A stretch of 64,000 nt of DNA from Streptomyces chartreusis (GCF_008704715.1 NZ_CP023689.1:2542001-2606000), one strand, 5' to 3'. Shown: positions 43,737 through 53,179, numbered from the stretch's first letter. The notes: generated by a model from the sequence alone, not told the origin. Numbers and translations: made by a program.

Positions 43737-46700
43737 TTGCCTTCGTTCGCCGACATGCTCGTGCCGGAGGCGACCGCTCCGGCACGCCGATCCCCGAGGG
43801 AGTCACAGGGCGTGGGACGTGGCAGGGCAAGTGCGGAAAAGATCGCCGCGGAGGCGGCCGAACGGCTCCTCGCGGCCGGTCGGTTGCTCCAGCGGGCGCC
43901 GACCACACCGGAGGGACGGGCGGTCTTCCGCACGGACCAGCAGGTCAACGACGCGCCGTACCGGGAGCGCTGGGCGCACGACAAGGTGGTGCGCTCCACC
44001 CACGGCGTGAACTGCACGGGCTCCTGCTCGTGGCAGGTGTACGTCAAGGACGGACTGATCACCTGGGAGACACAGGCGACCGACTACCCCTCGACGGGCC
44101 CGGACCGCCCCGACTACGAGCCCCGCGGGTGCCCGCGCGGCGCGTCGTTCTCCTGGTACACCTACTCACCGACCCGGGTCCGCTACCCGCATGCGCGAGG
44201 TGTGCTGGTGGAAATGTTCCGTGCGGAGAAAAGCCGTGCGGGAGGGGATCCCGTGGCGGCGTGGGCGGAGATCACCGGGGACCCGGACAAAAGGCGCCGC
44301 TATCAGTCGGCGCGCGGCAAGGGCGGCCTGGTCCGGATCGGCTGGGACGAGGCGCTGGAGATCGCCGCCGCCGCGCATGTGCACACGCTGCTGGAGTACG
44401 GGCCCGACCGGATCGCGGGATTCTCGCCGATCCCGGCGATGTCCATGGCCTCGCACGCGGTCGGCGCCCGCTTCCACGCGCTGATCGGCGCGCCGATGCT
44501 GTCGTTCTACGACTGGTACGCCGATCTGCCGATCGCCTCGCCACAGGTCTTCGGCGACCAGACCGACGTCCCCGAGTCGGGTGACTGGTGGGACGCGGCC
44601 TATCTGATGCTGTGGGGCTCCAATGTGCCGGTGACACGGACCCCGGACGCGCACTGGATGGCCGAGGCCCGCTATCGCGGTCAGAAGGTCGTCGTGGTCT
44701 CGCCGGACTACGCGGACGCGACGAAGTTCGCCGACGAGTGGCTGCATCCGCATCCGGGCACCGACGGCGCGCTCGCGATGGCCATGGGCCACGTCATCCT
44801 GCGCGAGTGTTTCGTGGAGCGGCGGGTGCCGTACTTCACCGACTACGTCAGGCGGTTCACCGATCTGCCGTTCCTCGTCACCCTCGACGAGCACGAGCAC
44901 GAGCACGAGCACGAGCGGGGGCAGGGGCCGGGGCGGGAGACGGAGACGGCCACCCACACCCCCGGCGCCTTCGTGACCGCCCGGGACCTCGATCTCGCCC
45001 GGACCGCCGACGCAGCGGCGCGGCGCTGGATGCCGGTGTTCTACGACAGGGTGTCCGGCGGTCCCGTCGTGCCGAACGGCACGCTGGGCGACCGCTGGGG
45101 CAAGGCCGGTGAGGGCCGCTGGAATCTGGACCTCGGCGACGCCGAACCCCTGCTGACCTTCCACCGCCGCCCCGGCGCGACCCGTGCCGAGGTGGTGCTC
45201 CCCCGCTTCGACGAGGCCGGCGCGACGGTGCGGCGCACGGTGCCGGCGGTGCGGCTCGGCGACCGGCTGGTGACGACGGTGTTCGATCTGATGCTGGCCC
45301 AGTACGGCGTGGGACGCGACGGGCTCGGCGACTCCCGGCCGGTGCCGTACGAGGACGCGGCCACGCCCTGCACCCCCGCCTGGCAGGAGGCGATCACCTC
45401 GGTGTCCGCCGGGGCGGTGGTGCGGGCGGCACGGGAGTTCGCGCGGACCGCCGAGCAGACCCGGGGCCGCTGCATGATCGTGATGGGCGCGGGCACCAAC
45501 CACTGGTTCCACTCCGACACGATCTACCGCTCGTTCCTGTCGCTGTTGCTCCTCACGGGCTGTCAGGGCGTCAACGGCGGCGGCTGGGCCCACTACGTCG
45601 GCCAGGAGAAGGTCCGCCCGTACGCCGGGTGGCAGCAGCTGGCCACCGCCTCCGACTGGGTGCGCCCGTCACGGCAGATGGCGGGCACGCCGTACTGGTA
45701 TCTGCACACGGACCAGTGGCGCTACGAGAGTTCCGGCGCCGGCGCCCTGACCGCGCCGACCGCGTCCGGCACGCTCAGCGGTCTGCACACGGCCGACCTG
45801 GTGGCGCGCTCCGTCCGGCAGGGCTGGATGCCGTCGAGCCCCACTTTCGGCGCCAATCCGCTGCGGCTCGGCCGGCGCGTGCACGAGGACGGCGTCGACC
45901 CCGCGCAGTGGGTGGCCCGCGAGCGGGAGGCGGGCCGTCTCTCCTACGCCTGCGAGGACCCCGACGACCCGGCCAACTGGCCGCGGGTGCTGACGGTGTG
46001 GCGGGCCAACCTCATCGGCTCCTCGGCCAAGGGCAACGAGTTCTTCCTGCGGCATCTGCTGGGCGCGTCCGACAACGCCGCCGCCGAGGAGACACCGCCC
46101 GGCCTGCGGCCCCGGGAGGTGACGTGGCGGGAGGGGGCGCCGCGCGGCAAGCTCGACCTGCTGCTCGCGCTGGACTTCCGGATGACGTCCACGACCCTGT
46201 TCGCGGACCTGGTGCTGCCCGCGGCCACCTGGTACGAGAAGCACGACCTGTCCAGCACGGACATGCACCCCTACGTCCACGCCTTTTCCCCGGCGATCAG
46301 CCCGCCGTGGCAGGCGCGCACGGACTTCGAGATCTTCCACGGGCTCGCCGCCGAGGTGGCCCGGCTGGCCGCGGGGCGCCTGGAGACGGCCCACGACCTC
46401 GTCGCCACCCCGCTCCAGCACGACACCCCCGGGGAGGTGCCGCCCGACGGGCCGACCGCCCCGCAGTTCACCCTCGTCGAGCGGGACTACACGGCGATCG
46501 CCGACCGGATCGCCGCGCTCGGCCCGCTGGTCGAGGAACTGGGGGTGACGGCGAAGGGCGTGACCGTGCGGCCGGCGCGGGAGGTGACCTGGCTGGCCGC
46601 GCGGTGCGGCACGGCGGCCGCACGGCCCCTGCTGGACACGGACGTCAAGCTGTGCGAGGCGATCCTCGCCCTGTCGGGCACGACCAACGGCCGGCTCGCC

Positions 46701-47492
46701 GCCGAGGGTTTCGAGCGGCTGGCCGAGCGGTGCGGCGCGGACACCGGTCTCGCGGAGCTGGCGGCGTCGGTGGCCGAGCGGCGGGTGGAGTTCTCCGACA
46801 CCCAGGCCCGTCCGGTGCAGGTCGGCGCGAGTTTCGAGTGGTCGGGCAAGGAGGCCCCGGACCGCCGCTACTCGCCGTTCACCATCAACACCGAGCACTT
46901 CAAGCCCTGGCACACGCTCACCGGGCGGCAGCAGTTCTATCTGGACCACCCGTGGATCGCGGAGTTCGGCGAGCAACTGCCCGTGTACCGGCCGCCGTTG
47001 GACCTGACGTCGGACGTGCGCGAGGAGGACGGCCGCTCGGTGACCGTCCGCTATCTCACCCCGCACTCGAAGTGGTCCATCCACTCCGAGTACCAGGAGA
47101 ACCTGCTGATGCAGACCCTGGCCCGCGGCGGCCCGGTGATCTGGATCGGCGTGGACGACGCCGCCGCGATCGGTGTCACGGACAACGACTGGGTGGAGGC
47201 GGTCAACCGCAACGGCGTCGTGGTCGCCCGCGCGGTCGTCTCCCACCGCATGCCGCCCGGCACCGTGTTCATGTACCACGTGCAGGAACGCCTGGTGAAC
47301 GTCCCCAGGTCCGAGGCCACCGGCCGGCGCGGCGGCGTCCACAACGCCCTCACCCGCCTGCTGATCAAACCGACCCATCTCATCGGCGGCCACGCCCAGT
47401 TGTCGTTCGCGCCCAACTACTACGGCCCGACCGGCAACCAGCGCGACGCGGTCACCGTCATCCGCCGCCGCTCACAGGAGGTCGACTACTGA
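43737..47492 (+). CDS. narG: Respiratory nitrate reductase alpha subunit
   Basis: A 1251-residue molybdo-bis-MGD catalytic subunit of the membrane-bound quinol-nitrate reductase. The NarG-type HxxxCxxxC iron-sulfur motif (THGVNCTGSCSW near 88) and the downstream GCPRG Cys are intact. FSPIPAMSMASHAVGARF, WGSNVPVTRTPDAHW and SPFTINTEHFKPWHTLTGRQ are standard NarG segments. The start is a TTG seven bases after GAGG; ATG 43755 is the alternative. A Glu-His repeat insert lies near residue 385. The first gene of narGHJI, with one-base overlap to narH (TGATG). It supports anaerobic nitrate respiration, often for survival in Streptomyces. Confidence 0.96.
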   Translation: MPSFADMLVPEATAPARRSPRESQGVGRGRASAEKIAAEAAERLLAAGRLLQRAPTTPEGRAVFRTDQQVNDAPYRERWAHDKVVRSTHGVNCTGSCSWQVYVKDGLITWETQATDYPSTGPDRPDYEPRGCPRGASFSWYTYSPTRVRYPHARGVLVEMFRAEKSRAGGDPVAAWAEITGDPDKRRRYQSARGKGGLVRIGWDEALEIAAAAHVHTLLEYGPDRIAGFSPIPAMSMASHAVGARFHALIGAPMLSFYDWYADLPIASPQVFGDQTDVPESGDWWDAAYLMLWGSNVPVTRTPDAHWMAEARYRGQKVVVVSPDYADATKFADEWLHPHPGTDGALAMAMGHVILRECFVERRVPYFTDYVRRFTDLPFLVTLDEHEHEHEHERGQGPGRETETATHTPGAFVTARDLDLARTADAAARRWMPVFYDRVSGGPVVPNGTLGDRWGKAGEGRWNLDLGDAEPLLTFHRRPGATRAEVVLPRFDEAGATVRRTVPAVRLGDRLVTTVFDLMLAQYGVGRDGLGDSRPVPYEDAATPCTPAWQEAITSVSAGAVVRAAREFARTAEQTRGRCMIVMGAGTNHWFHSDTIYRSFLSLLLLTGCQGVNGGGWAHYVGQEKVRPYAGWQQLATASDWVRPSRQMAGTPYWYLHTDQWRYESSGAGALTAPTASGTLSGLHTADLVARSVRQGWMPSSPTFGANPLRLGRRVHEDGVDPAQWVAREREAGRLSYACEDPDDPANWPRVLTVWRANLIGSSAKGNEFFLRHLLGASDNAAAEETPPGLRPREVTWREGAPRGKLDLLLALDFRMTSTTLFADLVLPAATWYEKHDLSSTDMHPYVHAFSPAISPPWQARTDFEIFHGLAAEVARLAAGRLETAHDLVATPLQHDTPGEVPPDGPTAPQFTLVERDYTAIADRIAALGPLVEELGVTAKGVTVRPAREVTWLAARCGTAAARPLLDTDVKLCEAILALSGTTNGRLAAEGFERLAERCGADTGLAELAASVAERRVEFSDTQARPVQVGASFEWSGKEAPDRRYSPFTINTEHFKPWHTLTGRQQFYLDHPWIAEFGEQLPVYRPPLDLTSDVREEDGRSVTVRYLTPHSKWSIHSEYQENLLMQTLARGGPVIWIGVDDAAAIGVTDNDWVEAVNRNGVVVARAVVSHRMPPGTVFMYHVQERLVNVPRSEATGRRGGVHNALTRLLIKPTHLIGGHAQLSFAPNYYGPTGNQRDAVTVIRRRSQEVDY
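44889..44912 (+). repeat. Coding GAGCAC hexanucleotide repeat in narG
   Basis: Four exact GAGCAC units followed by GAGCGG encode alternating Glu-His (HEHEHEHE) within a variable surface loop of NarG. The unit is in frame, so copy-number change would alter length without frameshift. Confidence 0.9.
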
Positions 47493-49120
47493 TGCCGCAG
47501 GGCGAGACCAAGGTCGGACGCGTCATGGCCCAGGTGGCGATGGTGATGAACCTCGACAAGTGCATCGGCTGCCACACCTGCTCGGTCACCTGCAAACAGA
47601 CCTGGACCAACCGGTCGGGCACCGAGTACGTGTGGTTCAACAACGTCGAGACCCGCCCCGGCCAGGGCTATCCGCGCTCCTACGAGGACCAGGACAGGTG
47701 GAAGGGCGGCTGGCGGCTCAAGCACGGCCGGCTGGTGCCGCGCAGCGGCGGCCGCGCCCGGCGCCTGGCCCGCCTCTTCGCCAACCCCGAACTGCCCTCG
47801 CTCGACGACTACTACCAGCCCTGGACGTACGACTACGAGAACCTGATCGGCGCCCCGCTGGGCGACGACGTCCCCACGGCCCCGCCCCGCTCCCTGATCG
47901 ACGGCCGTCCGACACGGGTGACCTGGGGCCCGAACTGGGACGACGACCTGGGCGGGGGACCCGAGCACATCGCCGGCGACCCGGTGCTCCGGCGGATGAA
48001 CGAGCAGGTGCGGCTGGAGTACGAGCAGGCGTTCATGTTCTATCTGCCGCGGATCTGCGAGCACTGCCTGAACCCGTCGTGCGTGGCGGTGTGCCCCTCC
48101 GGGGCGCTGTACAAGCGGATCGAGGACGGCATCGTCCTGGTCGACCAGGACCGCTGCCGGGGCTGGCGGATGTGCGTGACCGGATGCCCGTACAAGAAGG
48201 TGTACTTCAACCACGCCACCGGCAAGGCGGAGAAGTGCACGATGTGCTACCCGCGCATCGAGGCGGGTCAGCCCACCGTCTGCTCCGAGACCTGCGTCGG
48301 CCGGCTGCGCTATCTCGGGGTCGTCCTCTACGACGCCGACAGGGTCGGCGAGGCCGCCGCGACCGCCGACGAACGGGACCTGTACGAGGCGCAGTTGGGC
48401 TGCTTCCTCGACCCCGAGGACCCGGTCGTGCGGCGGGCCGCCGAGGACGCCGGCATCCCGCACGACTGGATCACCGCCGCCCGGCGCTCCCCCGTGCACG
48501 CGCTGATCAGCCGGCACCGGGTGGCGCTGCCGCTGCATCCGGAGTACCGGACGATGCCGATGGTCTGGTACGTCCCGCCGCTGTCGCCGGTCGTGGAGTC
48601 CCTGACCGCCACCGGCCACGACGGGGAGGACCCGGCGAAGCTGTTCGCGGCGATCGACTCCCTGCGCATCCCGCTGGAGTACCTGGCGGGCCTGTTCACC
48701 GCGGGTGACGTGGCGCCCGTGGAGGCGGCGCTGTGCAGGCTGGCGGCGATGCGCTCCCACATGCGGCGCGTGAACCTCGGCGAGGAGCAGGACCCGGCGA
48801 TCGCCCGCTCGGTCGGGATGGACGCGGCGGGCATCGAGGCGATGTACCGGCTGCTCGCCCTCGCCAAGTACGACGAGCGCTATGTCATCCCCACCAGCTA
48901 CACGGCCGAACTGCCCGGGGACGACGCCGACGCCGGGTGCAGTCTGGACGGCCACGGCGGTCCGGGCATGTACGCGCCGGACACCTTCCACGCCCCGCCG
49001 GGTCCCGGCCCGCAGCCCGAGCACGCCGGGGCGTCGCTGCGCGGCCGTGTCAACCTCCTGAACTGGAACGGGCGCGGACGCCCCGACGGCCTCTTCCCCG
49101 GCGGCGAGGAGCGGACATGA
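47492..49120 (+). CDS. narH: Respiratory nitrate reductase beta subunit
   Basis: A 542-residue electron-transfer subunit with four iron-sulfur clusters. The ligand groups are visible in order: CIGCHTCSVTC near 24, CEHCLNPSCVAVC near 190, CRGWRMCVTGC near 222 (Trp in place of a Cys, marking the [3Fe-4S] site) and CTMCYPRIEAG...CSETC near 250. The ATG overlaps the narG stop by one base and AGGAGG lies upstream within narG. It couples NarG to the cytochrome b subunit NarI. Confidence 0.97.
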   Translation: MPQGETKVGRVMAQVAMVMNLDKCIGCHTCSVTCKQTWTNRSGTEYVWFNNVETRPGQGYPRSYEDQDRWKGGWRLKHGRLVPRSGGRARRLARLFANPELPSLDDYYQPWTYDYENLIGAPLGDDVPTAPPRSLIDGRPTRVTWGPNWDDDLGGGPEHIAGDPVLRRMNEQVRLEYEQAFMFYLPRICEHCLNPSCVAVCPSGALYKRIEDGIVLVDQDRCRGWRMCVTGCPYKKVYFNHATGKAEKCTMCYPRIEAGQPTVCSETCVGRLRYLGVVLYDADRVGEAAATADERDLYEAQLGCFLDPEDPVVRRAAEDAGIPHDWITAARRSPVHALISRHRVALPLHPEYRTMPMVWYVPPLSPVVESLTATGHDGEDPAKLFAAIDSLRIPLEYLAGLFTAGDVAPVEAALCRLAAMRSHMRRVNLGEEQDPAIARSVGMDAAGIEAMYRLLALAKYDERYVIPTSYTAELPGDDADAGCSLDGHGGPGMYAPDTFHAPPGPGPQPEHAGASLRGRVNLLNWNGRGRPDGLFPGGEERT

Positions 49121-49740
49121 GGACTGCGCTGATCCACCAGGCGGCCTCGCTGCTCCTGCTGCACCCCGGCCCCGACTGGCCGCGGCGGCTGCGTCTGGTC
49201 ACCGACAGCCTGGCCGGTGTACCGGGGGCGGACACCGAGCCGCTGTCCCGGTTCTGCGCGGCGACGGCCGGGGTCGCGGACCTGGAGCTGTCGGCGCGGT
49301 ACGTGACCACCTTCGACCGCAGCCGCCGGCGCACACTGCACCTGACGTACTACACGGACGGCGACACCCGGCGCCGCGGCCGGTCCCTGCTGGCCTGGCG
49401 GGAGTTGTACCGCGCCCACGGCTGGCAGCCGCCCACGGACGAGCTGCCCGATTTCCTGCCGCTGGCCCTGGAGTTCGCCGCCCGCTGTCCCGGGCCCGGC
49501 CGCCGGGCCCTGCTGGACCATCGCGCGGCGCTTGAGCTGCTGCGCCTGGCGCTGCGCGAGCACCGCAGCCCGTACGCCGACGTCCTGGAAGCCGTCTGCC
49601 GGACGCTGCCCGGTGCCTCGCCCGCCGACCGGGCCGCCGCCCTTCGCCTGGCCCGCTCGGGCCCGCCCGTCGAGACGGTCGGTCTGCTGCCGTTCCCCCA
49701 CCGCCCGTCGTCGCCGCACGCGCAGGAGCCCGCCCGGTGA
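49117..49740 (+). CDS. narJ: Nitrate reductase assembly chaperone
   Basis: A 207-residue all-helical TorD/NarJ-family chaperone needed to insert the molybdenum cofactor into NarG before membrane attachment. LLLLHPGPDWPRRL near 13, YVTTFDRSRRRTLHLTYYTD near 62 and ELPDFLPLALEFAA near 105 match NarJ. Start and stop both overlap neighbouring genes by four bases (ATGA with narH, GTGA with narI). Confidence 0.93.
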   Translation: MRTALIHQAASLLLLHPGPDWPRRLRLVTDSLAGVPGADTEPLSRFCAATAGVADLELSARYVTTFDRSRRRTLHLTYYTDGDTRRRGRSLLAWRELYRAHGWQPPTDELPDFLPLALEFAARCPGPGRRALLDHRAALELLRLALREHRSPYADVLEAVCRTLPGASPADRAAALRLARSGPPVETVGLLPFPHRPSSPHAQEPAR

Positions 49741-50414
49741 AGCATCTGCACATCGCCCTGTGGGGCGTACTCCCCTATCTGGTCCTCACCGTCCTGGTCG
49801 CCGGGACCGCCTGGCGCTACCGCTACGACCGCTTCGGTTTCACCACCCGCTCCAGCCAGCTGCACGAGCACCGCCTGCTGAGCGTCGGCGGGCCGCTGTT
49901 CCACTACGGGCTGTTCTTCGTGGCGGCCGGGCACGCCGTCGGCCTGCTGGTGCCGGAGTCGTTGACCGAGCGCGTCCACGTGCATGAGTGGCTGTACCAC
50001 GCCAACGCCCTGGTCGTCGGCGGGACCGCGGGCCTCACCACCCTCGCGGGCCTGGCGGTCCTGCTGTACCGGCGGCTGCGCGTGCCCGCCGTCCGGGCCG
50101 CGACGAGCCGCAGCGACCGCGCGGTGTACCCGCTCCTCGCCTGTGTCCTGCTCGCCGGGCTCACCGCGACCGCGACGACGCTGCGACCGGACTCCTACGA
50201 CTACCGGCTCGGCGTCTCGGTGTGGTTCCGCTCGCTGCTGGTCCTCGACCCGGACGTCCCGGCCATGTCGGGGGCGCCGTTCGCCTATCAACTGCACGCC
50301 CTGCTCGGCATGGCCCTGTTCGCGCTGTGGCCCTTCAGCCGTCTGGTCCACGCCTTCACCGCACCGCTCGGCTATCTGGCCCGCCCTTACGTCGTCTACC
50401 GCTCCCGCGGCTGA
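49737..50414 (+). CDS. narI: Respiratory nitrate reductase gamma (cytochrome b) subunit
   Basis: A 225-residue membrane subunit with five hydrophobic segments. It oxidises quinol and passes electrons to NarH through two hemes b. His ligands are expected among FHYGLFFVAAGH near 55-66 and the pair near 187-205 (YQLHALLG, LVHAFTAP). It starts at a GTG overlapping the narJ stop. It ends the operon, immediately followed by a 19-bp stem hairpin. Confidence 0.95.
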   Translation: MKHLHIALWGVLPYLVLTVLVAGTAWRYRYDRFGFTTRSSQLHEHRLLSVGGPLFHYGLFFVAAGHAVGLLVPESLTERVHVHEWLYHANALVVGGTAGLTTLAGLAVLLYRRLRVPAVRAATSRSDRAVYPLLACVLLAGLTATATTLRPDSYDYRLGVSVWFRSLLVLDPDVPAMSGAPFAYQLHALLGMALFALWPFSRLVHAFTAPLGYLARPYVVYRSRG

Positions 50415-50454
50415 CGGAGAGGCGGCCGGCGCTGTGCGCCGGCCGCCTCTCCGT
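50414..50454. terminator. Very strong bidirectional terminator after narI
   Basis: A 19-bp perfect stem with a three-base TGT loop, starting at the last base of the narI stop codon. The apex reads GGCGGCCGGCGC-TGT-GCGCCGGCCGCC. It lies between convergent narI and the secreted-protein gene and should stop both. Confidence 0.92.
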
Positions 50455-50481
50455 TGCCTCCGTGGCGACGCAGGACGCGTC

Positions 50482-50769
50482 TCAGAAGGCGGAGTTGCTG
50501 CAGCCCATCTCCGAACCGAGGTGGGTGCTCTGGCTGGCCGGGTTGCCCTCACCGTTGAGGCCGTTGCCCAGCACGCCGTTGAGGATGCCGACCACACCGA
50601 GGATGTCGATGTTCAGGTCGTGGGACTTGCACTGGGTGCTCTGCTGGACTTTGTACGCGTTGCCCTGGCCGTCGCCGTCCATGCCCGCGGCGTGGGCGGA
50701 ACCGACGGACAGGACTCCGACGCTGCTGAGGGCGGCGACCAGGACGGCGGCCTTACGAAGCTTGTGCAT
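50482..50769 (-). CDS. Small secreted protein, unknown function
   Basis: A 95-residue precursor with a clear signal peptide (RKAAVLVAALSSVGVLSVGS, cleavage after AHA near 28). The mature ~67 residues are Gly/Asn-rich with a hydrophobic centre (LNIDILGVVGILNGVLGNGL) flanked by two Cys (QCKSH and GCSNSAF) that could form one disulfide. This composition is reminiscent of cell-surface proteins of aerial hyphae such as rodlins and chaplins, but no diagnostic match was recognised. GGAGATGAC precedes the ATG. Divergent from the amidohydrolase with a 231-bp gap. Confidence 0.75.
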   Translation of the reverse strand: MHKLRKAAVLVAALSSVGVLSVGSAHAAGMDGDGQGNAYKVQQSTQCKSHDLNIDILGVVGILNGVLGNGLNGEGNPASQSTHLGSEMGCSNSAF

Positions 50770-51000
50770 GTCATCTCCGGTGAAGCGAGGTGGATGCGAT
50801 ACGTGAAGGATCGACTCCTTACCGGAAATGGACATTAGTGAGAAATGCCCCAAATAATCCTTTGACGCGCCGAGTTTCTCGATCTCATCCCGTTCACACC
50901 CGCCCACGCCTCCCTCCCGATGGAAGGAGTGCAAATGCCCGGTTAGCATACTTTTATGGCGCCGTTGTGGGGGTACGCCATCGAGGAGGCTCGGACGGGC

Positions 51001-51984
51001 ATGGCAGATCCCGCACACACGGACCCGGGACGCATCGACGTCCATCAGCACGTCATCCCACCCGCCCGCGGACAGGCCATGGCAGGCCGCGCCGCGGCCG
51101 TCGGCTGGCCGGCGCCCGCGTGGGACGAACAGAGCGCGCTCGCCATGATGGACCGGCGCGAGATCGCCACCGGAATGCTGTCGTACGCCGCACCGCTCGC
51201 CGGCCCCGACGATCCCGCCACCGCACGCGAGGTGGCCCGGAGCGTCAACGAGTTCACGGCCGAGCTGGTGAAGAACCGGCCCGACCGCTTCGGCCACTTC
51301 GCCGTCCTCCCGCTCCCGGACGTGGACGGCGCGCTCGCCGAGGCGGCGCATGCCCTCGACGAACTGGACGCGGACGGCGTCCTCGTCCTGTCCAACGCGC
51401 ACGGCCGCTATCTCGGCGACCCGGCGTTCGAGCCGCTGTGGGCCGAACTCGACGCCCGCTCCGCCGTGGTCCTGGTCCATCCGACCGCGCCGCCGGGCCC
51501 TCCGATGGCGGATGTGCCGCTTCCGCTGGTCGACTTCCCCTACGACACGACCCGCGCCGCACTGCACATGACCATGCGGGGCGTGCCGCGCCGTTACCCC
51601 CGGATGCGGATGATCCTCCCGCACGCCGGTGGCTTCCTGCCGTACGCCGCCCAGCGCTTCGCCCTCGCCGCCCGGCTGCACACGGACGCGACCGGCGACG
51701 GCGGCGGCACGACACCCGAGGGCTTCCTGACGGACCTGCGGCGCTTCTACTTCGACACCGCCATCTCGACCGGCCCGGCGACCCTGCACGCCCTGCTCGC
51801 CTTCGCCGCGCCCGATCACATCCTGTACGGCAGCGACTTCCCCATGCTCCCCGAGGACTGGGGCACCGACTTCGACACCGCGCTGGGCGCCTACCCGAAC
51901 TGGGAGCCGGGCCGGCTCCACGCCATCGATCGCGGCAACGCCGAACTCCTGATTCCGCGGCTGGCCCGGACACCCGTGACGTGA
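51001..51984 (+). CDS. Second amidohydrolase-2 family protein (ACMSD-like)
   Basis: A 327-residue paralogue of the protein at 4259, with DVHQHVIPP near 13, VLVHPTAPP near 159, ILPHAGGFLPYAAQRF near 204 and LYGSDFPMLPEDW near 276 carrying the metal and catalytic residues. It probably performs a decarboxylation or hydrolysis on an aromatic or cyclic acid. The start was put at ATG 51001, preceded by GAGGAGG at eleven bases; ATG 50956 is in frame. Its stop is 43 bp from the end of the hydroxyphenylglycine operon. It may be unrelated to it, or may act on a hydroxybenzoate-like by-product such as 4-hydroxybenzoylformate. Confidence 0.82.
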   Translation: MADPAHTDPGRIDVHQHVIPPARGQAMAGRAAAVGWPAPAWDEQSALAMMDRREIATGMLSYAAPLAGPDDPATAREVARSVNEFTAELVKNRPDRFGHFAVLPLPDVDGALAEAAHALDELDADGVLVLSNAHGRYLGDPAFEPLWAELDARSAVVLVHPTAPPGPPMADVPLPLVDFPYDTTRAALHMTMRGVPRRYPRMRMILPHAGGFLPYAAQRFALAARLHTDATGDGGGTTPEGFLTDLRRFYFDTAISTGPATLHALLAFAAPDHILYGSDFPMLPEDWGTDFDTALGAYPNWEPGRLHAIDRGNAELLIPRLARTPVT

Positions 51985-52018
51985 CCGCGGGCGGGCCGCA
52001 TCGCTCAACTGCCCGCGG
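51985..52018. terminator. Inverted repeat between convergent amidohydrolase and hmo genes
   Basis: CCGCGGGC and GCCCGCGG arms with an 18-base loop fill the 43-bp gap between the two stop codons. Probable bidirectional terminator for both transcripts, moderate in strength. Confidence 0.55.
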
Positions 52019-52027
52019 CAGGCCGGG

Positions 52028-53116
52028 CTATGTGTGACGGCACGTGGGCAGGGCGACCCCGGACGGGGCGAAGTCGGCGACCGTCGGTGCGCCCATCAGG
52101 GCCATGACCTCCTCGAACTCGTCGATGAGCAGGCGCAGGACCCCGGCGACACCCTCGGCGCCGGAATGGGCGAGGCCCCAGAGGGCCGGGCGGCCCGTCA
52201 GTACCGCGTCGGCCCCCATGCACAGGGCCTTGGCGATGTCCGCGCCGTGGCGGATCCCGCCGTCCAGGACGACCTGGCATCGGCCGTCGACGGCGGCCAC
52301 GATCTCCGGCAGGCACTCCGGCGCGCTCGTGGCGAAGTCGAGCTGGCGGCCGCCGTGGTTGGAGACGATGAGCCCGGACACGCCGTGCTTGACGGCCAGT
52401 TCGGCGTCCTCGGCGGTCAGAACACCCTTCAACACCAGCGGCAGGGACGTCAGTTCACGCAGCCAGGCGAGGTCGTCCCAGGTGATGGAGGCGTCGAACT
52501 GCTCCATCGAGTGCCTCGCGATGGCGGACTCCCCGTCCCGGCTGCCGTGGGACGCGGCCATGACCTCCGGCGACAGGTTGACCGCGCGGATGCCGGCAGG
52601 GACGGCGAACCCGTTGGCGGCGTCCCGGGGGCGGGACGCGACCCGGGGCGCGTCGACCGTCAGCACCAGCGCGCGGAATCCGGCGGCCTCGGCCCGGTGG
52701 ACGAGGTCCGCGAGCAGATCGCGGCGCTTGAGCCAGTACAGCTGGAGCCACAGGGGCCCGCTCGCCGCCGCCGCGATGTCCTCCAGGGTCCGGCTGGCGA
52801 ACATGCTGACCGTGAGCAGCGCGCCGGCCTCGCCCGCGGCCCGCGCCGTCGCCACCTCGCCCTCCGGGTCGGCGAGCCGGTGATAAGCCATGGGGGCGAT
52901 GCCCAGCGGGGCCGCCAGCCGCGCACCCAGCAGTTCCGTGCCGGGGTCGCAGCGGGAGACGTCGACCAGGCAGCGCGGCCGCAGCCGGATGCGGTCCAGC
53001 GCCTCCCGCCCCGCCGTCAGCATCGACTCGGTGCCGCTGCCGCCCGCGAGGAAGTCCCAGACCGGCCCCGGCAACCGGCCCTTGGCCGCTGCCTCGTACG
53101 TGCGCAGCGTCAGCAC
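52028..53116 (-). CDS. hmo: 4-hydroxymandelate oxidase (FMN alpha-hydroxy-acid oxidase family)
   Basis: A 362-residue FMN-dependent TIM barrel of the glycolate oxidase/mandelate dehydrogenase family. The active-site SNHGGRQLD near 267, PLVLKGVLTAEDA near 245 and VVLDGGIRHGADIAKAL near 292 are intact. In this operon it should oxidise 4-hydroxymandelate made by HmaS to 4-hydroxyphenylglyoxylate, the substrate of HpgT. It starts at a GTG with GGAGAGAACAAG upstream. It is the last gene of the operon, 63 bp after hpgT. Outside this context a lactate or glycolate oxidase would be equally possible. Confidence 0.88.
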   Translation of the reverse strand: MLTLRTYEAAAKGRLPGPVWDFLAGGSGTESMLTAGREALDRIRLRPRCLVDVSRCDPGTELLGARLAAPLGIAPMAYHRLADPEGEVATARAAGEAGALLTVSMFASRTLEDIAAAASGPLWLQLYWLKRRDLLADLVHRAEAAGFRALVLTVDAPRVASRPRDAANGFAVPAGIRAVNLSPEVMAASHGSRDGESAIARHSMEQFDASITWDDLAWLRELTSLPLVLKGVLTAEDAELAVKHGVSGLIVSNHGGRQLDFATSAPECLPEIVAAVDGRCQVVLDGGIRHGADIAKALCMGADAVLTGRPALWGLAHSGAEGVAGVLRLLIDEFEEVMALMGAPTVADFAPSGVALPTCRHT

Positions 53117-53179
53117 CTTGTTCTCTCCGTTCTCCGAAAGGTGGATGGTGGGGTGTGCAGTCGGCCCGGTCGCGTGCCG

